A stretch of DNA of 64,000 bases, taken from Novosphingobium sp. CECT 9465 (GTDB lineage Bacteria > Pseudomonadota > Alphaproteobacteria > Sphingomonadales > Sphingomonadaceae). Where the stretch lies: assembly GCF_920987055.1 (NCBI RefSeq), contig NZ_CAKLBX010000001.1, forward strand, positions 1,288,501 to 1,352,500, read 5' to 3'. Below the pieces are notes generated by a model that saw only the letters and a program-made list of their open reading frames with translations, had not been told where the DNA came from and searched no databases. The position numbers were made by a program, and so were the translations under genes. This document shows positions 57,780 to 64,000 of this stretch, piece by piece; position 1 is the stretch's first letter; each line of letters begins with the position of its first letter.

Positions 57780-59249
57780 ATGAACGCGCACGATCCCAAA
57801 ATGAGCGCGGACCACTCCAACGAAATCGGCCTCTACGCAAAGCGCAAGTCGGTTTTCCCCAAGGCCATCGATGGAGCGTTCCGGCGCTTCAAATGGCTGG
57901 TCATGGCCGTGTGTCTGGTGGTTTACTGGGGCACGCCCTGGATCCGCTGGGATCGCGGGCCTTATGCCCCCGATCAGGCGGTGCTGATCGACATGGCGAA
58001 CCGCCGGTTCTTCATGTTCAACATCGAAATCTGGCCGCACGAATTCTACTTCGTGGCAGGCCTGCTGATCATGGCCGGTGTCGGCCTGTTCCTGGTTACC
58101 AGCGCTGTCGGGCGCGCATGGTGTGGCTATGCGTGCCCGCAAACGGTATGGACCGACCTCTTCCAGCACGTCGACCGGCTGGTTGACGGTGATCGCAACG
58201 CGCAGTTGCGTTTGCAAAAGGCTTCATGGGGACCGGCCAAGATCGCGCGCCGCCTGCTGAAGTGGGGCATCTACCTCGGCATCAGCTTTGCCACCGGCGG
58301 TGCCTGGATATTCTACTTTGCCGATGCGCCGACGCTTCAGCACGAATTCTGGACGGGTACCGCCGCGCCCGTCGCTTATGCCACCACGTTCGTGCTGACG
58401 ATGACCACGTTCATCTTCGGCGGCTTCATGCGCGAACAGGTGTGCATCTACATGTGCCCCTGGCCGCGTATCCAGACCGCGATGCTCGATGAAAAATCGC
58501 TGATCGTCACGTACAAGGACTGGCGCGGCGAACCACGCGGTTCGGTCAAGGCGGCGCTGAAGGCCGCGACCCCGCTGGGCGATTGCATCGATTGCCTGCA
58601 ATGCGTCGCGGTTTGCCCCACCGGCATCGACATCCGCGAAGGGCCGCAAATCGGCTGCATCACCTGCGCGCTGTGCATCGACGCTTGCGACAAGGCGATG
58701 GCCGACGTGGGCCGACCGCGCGGGCTGATCGATTATTGCACGCTGGACGATGCCGAACGGGAGAAGCGCGGGGAGCCTTCGGTCGCGATCTTCAAGCGAA
58801 TTTTCCACGCGCGTACGCTGGTCTATCTTGGCGTCTGGTCGGCGATTGGCCTCGCTCTGCTGTTCGCGCTGGGCCAGCGTGAGCGGCTGGACCTGTCGGT
58901 CGCCAAGGATCGCAACCCGGAATACGTCACATTGTCCGATGGCGCTGTGCGCAATGCCTATACTCTTAAGCTGCGCAACATGGAATCGCGTCCGCGCACC
59001 TTCCGCCTCGCGCTGGAAGGGTTGCCGGATGGCGCGATCTTCACCGATGAAATGGATGCGGACGAAGCGCGCCGCGGGCTGAGCGTTGAAGTGCCTTCCG
59101 ATACGACGAGACGGCTTCGCGTCTATGCAATCAGTCCGCGTGGAAGTGCGCCGACCGATTTCGCCTTCGTCCTGACCGCAACCGACAGGGATGGCGGCAA
59201 GGACATCAGCGAAACCACATTCACCACAGCACAAGGAAACGGCCAGTGA
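57780..59249 (+). CDS. ccoG: Cytochrome c oxidase accessory protein CcoG (FixG)
   Basis: 489 residues from the ATG giving MNAHDPKMSADHSNEIGLYAKRK. About five TM segments; two 4Fe-4S sites in CIDCLQCVAVCP and CITCALCIDACDKAM; a C-terminal IG-like domain. Conserved CGYACPQTVW lies in the second TM area. It is proposed to reduce Cu(II) for CuB assembly of the cbb3 oxidase. Starts 22 bases after ccoP and overlaps ccoH. Confidence 0.96.
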   Translation: MNAHDPKMSADHSNEIGLYAKRKSVFPKAIDGAFRRFKWLVMAVCLVVYWGTPWIRWDRGPYAPDQAVLIDMANRRFFMFNIEIWPHEFYFVAGLLIMAGVGLFLVTSAVGRAWCGYACPQTVWTDLFQHVDRLVDGDRNAQLRLQKASWGPAKIARRLLKWGIYLGISFATGGAWIFYFADAPTLQHEFWTGTAAPVAYATTFVLTMTTFIFGGFMREQVCIYMCPWPRIQTAMLDEKSLIVTYKDWRGEPRGSVKAALKAATPLGDCIDCLQCVAVCPTGIDIREGPQIGCITCALCIDACDKAMADVGRPRGLIDYCTLDDAEREKRGEPSVAIFKRIFHARTLVYLGVWSAIGLALLFALGQRERLDLSVAKDRNPEYVTLSDGAVRNAYTLKLRNMESRPRTFRLALEGLPDGAIFTDEMDADEARRGLSVEVPSDTTRRLRVYAISPRGSAPTDFAFVLTATDRDGGKDISETTFTTAQGNGQ

Positions 59250-59728
59250 CCCAGCAAAGCCGCAATTCCGCCACCACCGGACGCCCATTCACTGGCTGGC
59301 ACATGGCGATCATCCTCGTCAGCTTTTTCGCCATCGTGATCGCCGTCAACATGCTCATGGCAAGCCTTGCCAGTTCGACTTTCGGCGGTGTCGTGGTCGA
59401 GAATTCCTATGTCGCCAGCCAGCAGTTCAACGGCTGGCTCAAGCAGGCCAGCGCGCAGCAGGCGCTTGGCTGGAAGGGCGGTATGGCGCGCGATGGCGAT
59501 GGCCGCGCAACAGTCAGCCTTGTAGACAGCGCGGGCAAGGCGATTGCCGCTGCCCGCGTGACCGCCGTGGCCGAACACCCGCTGGGCCAGCGCCCCACAA
59601 CCGCGATTGTGCTGCATGAAACACAGCCGGGGCTTTATGCCGCGCCGCTTGAGGCAGGACGCTGGCGCTTGCGCGTGACGGTCGAGGCCGATGGCAAGGT
59701 ATGGCGCACTGTGGGAGAAGTGCTGTGA
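59246..59728 (+). CDS. ccoH: Cytochrome oxidase assembly protein CcoH (FixH)
   Basis: 160 residues from a GTG overlapping the ccoG stop. One N-terminal TM segment (about 22-46, WHMAIILVSFFAIVIAVNMLMA) with the preceding TGRPFTGWH motif, then a periplasmic beta domain ending WRLRVTVEADGKVWRTVGEVL. It binds CcoI and is needed early in cbb3 assembly. The stop overlaps the ccoI GTG. Confidence 0.92.
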   Translation: MTQQSRNSATTGRPFTGWHMAIILVSFFAIVIAVNMLMASLASSTFGGVVVENSYVASQQFNGWLKQASAQQALGWKGGMARDGDGRATVSLVDSAGKAIAAARVTAVAEHPLGQRPTTAIVLHETQPGLYAAPLEAGRWRLRVTVEADGKVWRTVGEVL

Positions 59729-61848
59729 GCGTGGTGCACCGCATCGCGCCCGCCGATGCCGCGCCGGTCCACACCGTGCTTGCCGTGCCGGGCATGCATT
59801 GCGCCGGATGCATGGGCAAGGTCGAGCGCGCGTTCGGCGAGGTCGAGGGCGTACAGTCTGCCCGCACGAACCTGACCGCGCGCACGGTCGAGGTGATCCA
59901 CGCCCCACAGGTGGAGATGCCTGCACTCATAGCCGCGCTCGCTGCCACCGGCTTCGAAGCGCAAGTGCGCGAGCCGGAAGCGGAGCCGGATTCGGCGGTA
60001 AGGCCGCTGCTCGCCCCATTGGGTGTTGCTGCCTTTGCATGCATGAACGTGATGCTGATGTCGGTCAGCATCTGGTCGGGCGCGGATGGCACCACGCGCG
60101 GGCTGTTCCATTGGGTTTCCGCGCTGATCGGCGTTCCCGCCATTGTCTATGCGGGACGCCCGTTCTTCAGTTCGGCGTGGAAGGTGCTGCGCCATGGCCG
60201 CACCAATATGGACGTGCCGATTTCCATCGGAGTAACCATCGCCACCGGCCTGTCGTTCTATGAAACGCTGACGGGCGGGAAGGAAGCCTGGTTCGATGGC
60301 GTCCTGATGCTGCTCGCGTTCCTGCTGGCCGGTCGTGTGCTCGACGCGATGATGCGCGATCGTGCGCGGTCCGGCGTGGATGCGCTGCTGCGGCAGGCGG
60401 CCACTGGCGCGATGGTGGTGGCGGCAGATGGGCAGACGCGATGGCTCGATGCCAAGGCGCTGCGCCCCGGAATGCTGATGCGCGTTGCCGCAGGTGAACG
60501 CCTTGCCGCCGATGGCGAAGTGGTGCGCGGGGCCACGCGCTTCGATCAATCGTTGTTGACCGGCGAAAGCGCGCCGGTGCCGGGGTTGCCAGGCAGCGCC
60601 GCCCACGCCGGTACGCTGAATATCGAAGCGCCTGTAGATGTGCGGGTAATCGCAACCGGGCAGGATACCGCTTTGTCCGAAATTGCGCGGTTGATGGCCG
60701 TCGCCGGACAATCACGCTCGAAATACGTGCGAATCGCCGACCGTGCATCGCGGCTCTATGCGCCTGCCGTGCACACGCTGGCGGCGGTGACCTTTGCCGG
60801 GTGGATGCTGGCTGGGGCGGGCATGTATCAATCGCTGGTCATCGCCATTGCCGTGCTGATCATCACTTGTCCCTGCGCACTGGGCCTTGCCGTGCCGGTG
60901 GCGCAAGTCGTTGCGGCGGGTGCGCTGCTGAAGCGCGGGGTGCTGGTCAAGGATGGTTCCGCGCTTGAACGCATGGCCGAAGTGGACCGCCTGCTGCTCG
61001 ACAAGACCGGAACGCTCACGCTCGGCCGACCGACGCCCGATGACGTGACGCTGCGCACCTTGTCGGCCACCGAAGCCTCGGTCGCTCTGGCGCTGGCCAG
61101 CCACAGTCGCCACCCGCTCTCGCAAGGGTTGGCTCAGGCCTTGGGCGCGATGGGCATATGCGCCGCAAATCTGGAAGACGTGCGCGAGGAAGCCGGGCAG
61201 GGCGTCAGCGCCCGCTGGAACGGTATTGCCGTCGCGCTGGGGCGTCCGGCTTCGGCACAAGGTATGGCTGCCGCGCTGCGCATCGAAGGCGGGCCGGTAC
61301 GGGTTATCGCCTTTGCCGATCGCTTGCGGCCCGATGCCGAAGCGGCGCTGGGGCAACTTGCCGCGATGAAGGTGGAGGCCTCGATTCTCTCCGGTGATTC
61401 CGTGCCTGCTGTCGCCGCTGTTGCGCGCGCTACCGGGTTGACCGCGCAGGCCGCCGCCTCCCCCGCCGCCAAGCAGGAAGCCATCGAGCGTCTGCAACGC
61501 GCCGGGCGTAAAGTGATGATGGCAGGTGATGGCCTGAATGATGGTCCGGCGCTCGCCGCTGCCAATGCCTCCATCGCGCCCGGCACGGCCAGCGATGTCG
61601 GGCGTCAGGCGGCAGACATGGTGTTCACCGGCGAATCGTTGCTGGCCATCCCGCGCGCGATCCGTGTTTCACGCGCGACGATGCGCGTGGTGCGGCAGAA
61701 CTTCGTGCTCGCGATCGGCTATAACATGCTGGCCGTACCGCTGGCGATTGCCGGGTTCGTCACGCCGCTGATTGCGGCCATCGCGATGTCGACCAGTTCG
61801 CTGATCGTGGTTGCCAATTCCTTGAGACTTGCCGGAGAAGCAAAATGA
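59725..61848 (+). CDS. ccoI: Cu+-translocating P1B-type ATPase CcoI (FixI)
   Basis: 707 residues from a GTG in the ccoH stop, giving MSVVHRIAPADAAPVHTVL. N-terminal HMA domain with GMHCAGCMGK. Eight TM segments; CPC ion-binding motif in ITCPCALGLAVP; TGES, DKTGTLTLG (phosphorylated Asp) and GDGLNDGPAL are complete. It exports or delivers copper for CuB of the cbb3 oxidase rather than for detoxification, as its place in ccoGHIS shows. The stop overlaps ccoS. Confidence 0.96.
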   Translation: MSVVHRIAPADAAPVHTVLAVPGMHCAGCMGKVERAFGEVEGVQSARTNLTARTVEVIHAPQVEMPALIAALAATGFEAQVREPEAEPDSAVRPLLAPLGVAAFACMNVMLMSVSIWSGADGTTRGLFHWVSALIGVPAIVYAGRPFFSSAWKVLRHGRTNMDVPISIGVTIATGLSFYETLTGGKEAWFDGVLMLLAFLLAGRVLDAMMRDRARSGVDALLRQAATGAMVVAADGQTRWLDAKALRPGMLMRVAAGERLAADGEVVRGATRFDQSLLTGESAPVPGLPGSAAHAGTLNIEAPVDVRVIATGQDTALSEIARLMAVAGQSRSKYVRIADRASRLYAPAVHTLAAVTFAGWMLAGAGMYQSLVIAIAVLIITCPCALGLAVPVAQVVAAGALLKRGVLVKDGSALERMAEVDRLLLDKTGTLTLGRPTPDDVTLRTLSATEASVALALASHSRHPLSQGLAQALGAMGICAANLEDVREEAGQGVSARWNGIAVALGRPASAQGMAAALRIEGGPVRVIAFADRLRPDAEAALGQLAAMKVEASILSGDSVPAVAAVARATGLTAQAAASPAAKQEAIERLQRAGRKVMMAGDGLNDGPALAAANASIAPGTASDVGRQAADMVFTGESLLAIPRAIRVSRATMRVVRQNFVLAIGYNMLAVPLAIAGFVTPLIAAIAMSTSSLIVVANSLRLAGEAK

Positions 61849-61994
61849 ACAGTGTGGCTTTCATGCTGCCCATTGCGCTGGGGATGGGGCTGTTCGGGCT
61901 GGCGAGCTTCTTCTGGGCGCTGCAACGGGGCCAGTTCAGCGATCTTGATGGCGCAGCGGCGCGCATCCTGATCGATGAGGATGAACAATCGTGA
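61845..61994 (+). CDS. ccoS: cbb3-type oxidase assembly protein CcoS
   Basis: 49 residues, ATG overlapping the ccoI stop (ATGA). One TM segment (FMLPIALGMGLFGLASFFWAL), then RGQFSDLDGAAARILIDED: the CcoS signature with the conserved Gln-Phe-Asp-Asp/Leu-like stretch. Needed for haem and copper insertion into CcoN. Read directly; too short for many callers. The stop overlaps the next GTG. Confidence 0.95.
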   Translation: MNSVAFMLPIALGMGLFGLASFFWALQRGQFSDLDGAAARILIDEDEQS

Positions 61995-62239
61995 GCCGCT
62001 TGCGTAATCTGCTGGCTCCGCTGGCGCTGATCCAGATGGCCAGTCCGGCCCCTGCGCAGGCATCATTCGTGATGGTGCCATCGTGCGGTGGAAGCGGCGG
62101 CGCGATACCCATCCGCATTCCCGGAAAGAATGACGGGAACAGCGGGCAGCCCTGCTGCAAAGTTTGCCATATCTCAATGCGCAAGCGGATTGGCGACGAT
62201 AGCTGTTGCGGGGAGGAGGATGACCCCGATGTCGGCTGA
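61991..62239 (+). CDS. Small exported Cys-rich protein with a CxxCH motif
   Basis: 82 residues from a GTG overlapping the ccoS stop. Signal peptide MSRLRNLLAPLALIQMASPAPAQA, then a Gly-rich part (SCGGSGGAIPIRIPG) and the block PCCKVCHISMRKR, followed by a second Cys pair (SCCGEE) and an acidic end. CKVCH fits CxxCH, so it could bind haem c, but the paired Cys could equally bind copper or zinc. The end overlaps the hemN start region. Sited with ccoGHIS, it may assist metallation; this is inference. Not recognised as a named family. Confidence 0.72.
   Translation: MSRLRNLLAPLALIQMASPAPAQASFVMVPSCGGSGGAIPIRIPGKNDGNSGQPCCKVCHISMRKRIGDDSCCGEEDDPDVG
62164..62177 (+). promoter_or_regulatory. FNR-like site upstream of hemN
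   Basis: TTGCCATATCTCAA: TTG-N8-CAA symmetry, one mismatch to TTGA-N6-TCAA. It lies 52 bases before the chosen hemN start, within the upstream small gene. Confidence 0.4.
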
Positions 62240-63578
62240 AGTGATGCACCGGACCGAAACGTTCGCGAACTGGACCTACTATCCCGAACTGCTGGAACGC
62301 CCGGTTCCGCGCTATACCAGCTATCCCACGGCTGCCGAGTTTGTCGAGGAAAGCTTCGAGCAGCGTCAGGGCGAGGCGTTGCAGGCGCTTCGCGGGCCGG
62401 TTTCGCTGTACCTTCACATCCCCTATTGCCAGGAAATCTGCTGGTATTGCGGGTGCAACACCGGCGCGGCCAACAAGACCCAGCGTCTTGCCGCCTATCT
62501 TGAAGCGCTGCATCACGAGATCGAACTGGTCGCGCGCAATCTCCACCCCTCTGTGCGTATCGCGCGCATTGCCTTTGGCGGCGGCAGCCCCAACGCGATC
62601 AAGCCGACCGATTTCGTACGGCTGGTCGATCGGCTGACGGTGAATTTCCGCCTTGCCAGGCCCGTCATCTCGCTGGAACTGGATCCGCGCGGGCTGGCCG
62701 CAAACTGGTTCACCGCTATCCGTGGCATCGGCGTGATCAAGGCCAGCCTTGGCGTACAGACGCTGGATGCAAGGGTGCAGGCCGCAATTGGCCGTGTGCA
62801 GCCGCGTGAACACATAGAACGCGCCGTTGCCGGGCTTCGTCAAGCGGGGGTCGATTCGATCAATTTCGACCTGATGTACGGTCTGCCGTTTCAGGACGAT
62901 GCCGTGCTGGCCGATACGCTCGACCAGTCGGTCGCGATGGGTGCGGACCGGATCGCCCTGTTCGGGTATGCCCACGTGCCGCACATGATCCCGCGCCAGC
63001 AACGCATCGATGCCAGCGAGTTGCCGGATCAGCGGGCGCGCTTCCGCATGGCGGCCGAAGGATACGCCCGCCTGACCGGGGCGGGGTACAAGGCCATCGG
63101 GTTCGATCACTTCGCGCTGCCCGATGATGATCTGGCGCTCGCTGCCACGGGAGGCACGTTGCGGCGCAATTTCCAGGGCTTTACCGATGACCAGTCGCCA
63201 GTCCTGATCGGTTTGGGTGCATCGTCGATCAGCGAATTTCCCGACGTGTTCGTGCAGAATGAAAAGAACGCCGGTCGTTATCGCACATTGCTGGGCGCGG
63301 ACCGCCTGACCGGCAGCAAGGGCGTGGCGCGCACGGACGAAGACCGGCGGCGCGGTGCCATCATCACCGATTTGCTGTGCCGGGGAAGGGCGCGGATCGA
63401 TGGCGATCTGCTTGAAGCCAGTCGCTCCCGGCTGGAGCCGTTCACGGCGATCGGGCTGGCGCGGTTTGACGGCAGCACGCTTGAACTGTTGCCCGGCAGC
63501 GAGCCTTATACGCGCTCCATCGCAGCCGTGTTCGACGCCTATCGTGGCGGAGCGAAGCAATTCAGTTCGGCGGTATGA
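62229..63578 (+). CDS. hemN: Oxygen-independent coproporphyrinogen III oxidase
   Basis: 449 residues. Of two close ATGs, 62229 (MSAEVMHRTETFANW) is better placed from GGAGGAGG than 62220. Radical-SAM motif CQEICWYCGC (CxxxCxxCxC) is present in YLHIPYCQEICWYCGCN, then GGGSPNAI, and NFDLMYGLPFQD. It decarboxylates coproporphyrinogen III in low oxygen, complementing FnrL and cbb3 oxidase. It overlaps the end of the Cys-rich gene. Confidence 0.96.
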   Translation: MSAEVMHRTETFANWTYYPELLERPVPRYTSYPTAAEFVEESFEQRQGEALQALRGPVSLYLHIPYCQEICWYCGCNTGAANKTQRLAAYLEALHHEIELVARNLHPSVRIARIAFGGGSPNAIKPTDFVRLVDRLTVNFRLARPVISLELDPRGLAANWFTAIRGIGVIKASLGVQTLDARVQAAIGRVQPREHIERAVAGLRQAGVDSINFDLMYGLPFQDDAVLADTLDQSVAMGADRIALFGYAHVPHMIPRQQRIDASELPDQRARFRMAAEGYARLTGAGYKAIGFDHFALPDDDLALAATGGTLRRNFQGFTDDQSPVLIGLGASSISEFPDVFVQNEKNAGRYRTLLGADRLTGSKGVARTDEDRRRGAIITDLLCRGRARIDGDLLEASRSRLEPFTAIGLARFDGSTLELLPGSEPYTRSIAAVFDAYRGGAKQFSSAV

Positions 63579-63676
63579 CGCAAGAATAGCTATGCACCCG
63601 GCCTTAGCAGGTGCACAATAAGGCGGACTCGCGCTAAACCCGATCTCCACAACGGGTAAAGTGCGAGGGAGACGCC

Positions 63677-64000
63677 ATGAAGCCGATCGAAACCATCATG
63701 CGTACCGCGCCGGTCATTCCTGTGCTGGTGATCGAAGATGTCAGCCATGCGCTTCCCATTGCACGGGCGCTGGTCAAGGGCGGTCTGCGCGTCCTCGAAG
63801 TCACCCTGCGCACTCCGGCGGCGCTTGACGTCATTCACGCGATGAAGGCGGTCGAAGGCGCGATTGTCGGCGCGGGCACCGTGACCAATCCCGATGAATT
63901 GAAGGCCGCGATCGACGCTGGCGCCGAATTCATCGTCTCACCGGGATTGACCGACACGCTGGGCAAGGCGGCTGTCGCATCGGGCATACCGTTCCTGCCG
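63677..64000 (+). CDS. eda: KDPG/KHG aldolase, N-terminal part (truncated by window edge)
   Basis: 108 residues to the edge, of about 205. MKPIETIMRTAPVIPVLVIED, the catalytic-type Glu in VLEVTLRTPAALD, and VGAGTVTNPDELKAAIDAGA with IVSPGLTD match Eda. It cleaves 2-keto-3-deoxy-6-phosphogluconate in the Entner-Doudoroff pathway. The Schiff-base Lys would lie just past the edge, near the final PFLP. Confidence 0.93.
   Translation, partial: MKPIETIMRTAPVIPVLVIEDVSHALPIARALVKGGLRVLEVTLRTPAALDVIHAMKAVEGAIVGAGTVTNPDELKAAIDAGAEFIVSPGLTDTLGKAAVASGIPFLP

Noticed and set aside
61719..63650. Open frame of 643 codons on the minus strand
   Set aside because: Antisense to the end of ccoI, ccoS, the Cys-rich gene and hemN; no family signature.

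Overview
The window is G+C-rich bacterial chromosome and looks like an alphaproteobacterium of the order Sphingomonadales. Pointers are a TonB-dependent receptor, a CrtZ-type carotenoid hydroxylase, an extended phage-shock operon with PspF, a mdh-sucD-sucA-sucB-lpdA cluster, a polyphosphate-type porin, an FnrL/cbb3 oxidase block, and dispersed palindromic repeats of the TCATCCCGGA type. The genus is not proven; a Novosphingobium-like organism is my best guess. No rRNA, tRNA, CRISPR array or prophage is visible. There is one intact IS5-family element.

Layout. 0-1.6 kb: end of a TonB-dependent receptor and two tandem DUF805 membrane proteins. 1.6-5.6 kb: a YbbA/YbbP-type ABC exporter divergent from a TesA-like lipoprotein esterase. 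5.6-6.7 kb: recF. 6.8-11.4 kb: pspF with a coupled small membrane gene, a near-perfect sigma-54 promoter, then a psp operon (small membrane protein, pspA, pspB, pspC) that continues into five more short PspB-like genes and a final small membrane protein. 11.5-13.8 kb: sufE, DUF454, acyltransferase, crtZ. 14-19 kb: leuC and leuD separated by four genes, including a family 6 uracil/hypoxanthine-DNA glycosylase. 20.3-28.1 kb: TCA-cycle operon on the minus strand, without sucC. 28.5-35.5 kb: small hypothetical genes, a SleB-like hydrolase, uvrA (carrying an in-frame palindromic insertion) and a DHA2-type MFS exporter. 35.6-37.2 kb: a methyltransferase fused to a nuclease-like domain, with an A+T-richer recognition region. 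37.6-43.9 kb: argG, cfa, small exported proteins, a frameshifted gene and a porin. 44-48.8 kb: lepA, a lipoprotein, infA and a DEAD-box helicase. 49-52 kb: a CmcJ-like oxidoreductase, a flavin reductase, fnrL and a 3-TM protein. 52.3-54.2 kb: ompW and the insertion sequence. 54.2-63.6 kb: ccoNOQP-ccoGHIS, a small Cys-rich exported protein and hemN. 63.7 kb to the edge: start of eda.

How it fits together. FnrL (50.9 kb) probably drives the microaerobic block: TTGA-N6-TCAA sites lie upstream of fnrL and ccoN, and weaker versions lie upstream of hemN and ompW. CcoG/H/I/S mature the copper and haem centres of CcoNOP, and HemN supplies haem precursor without oxygen. The psp block is an envelope-stress module under PspF and sigma-54. 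Its array of PspB-like small proteins is the best candidate here for an under-described system. The other strong oddities are the repeat element translated inside UvrA and the mosaic methyltransferase-nuclease fusion. Several real genes start at GTG or TTG or are very short (11265, 18086, 46771, 56674, 61845); they were found by direct reading and are supported by overlaps or ribosome-binding sites.
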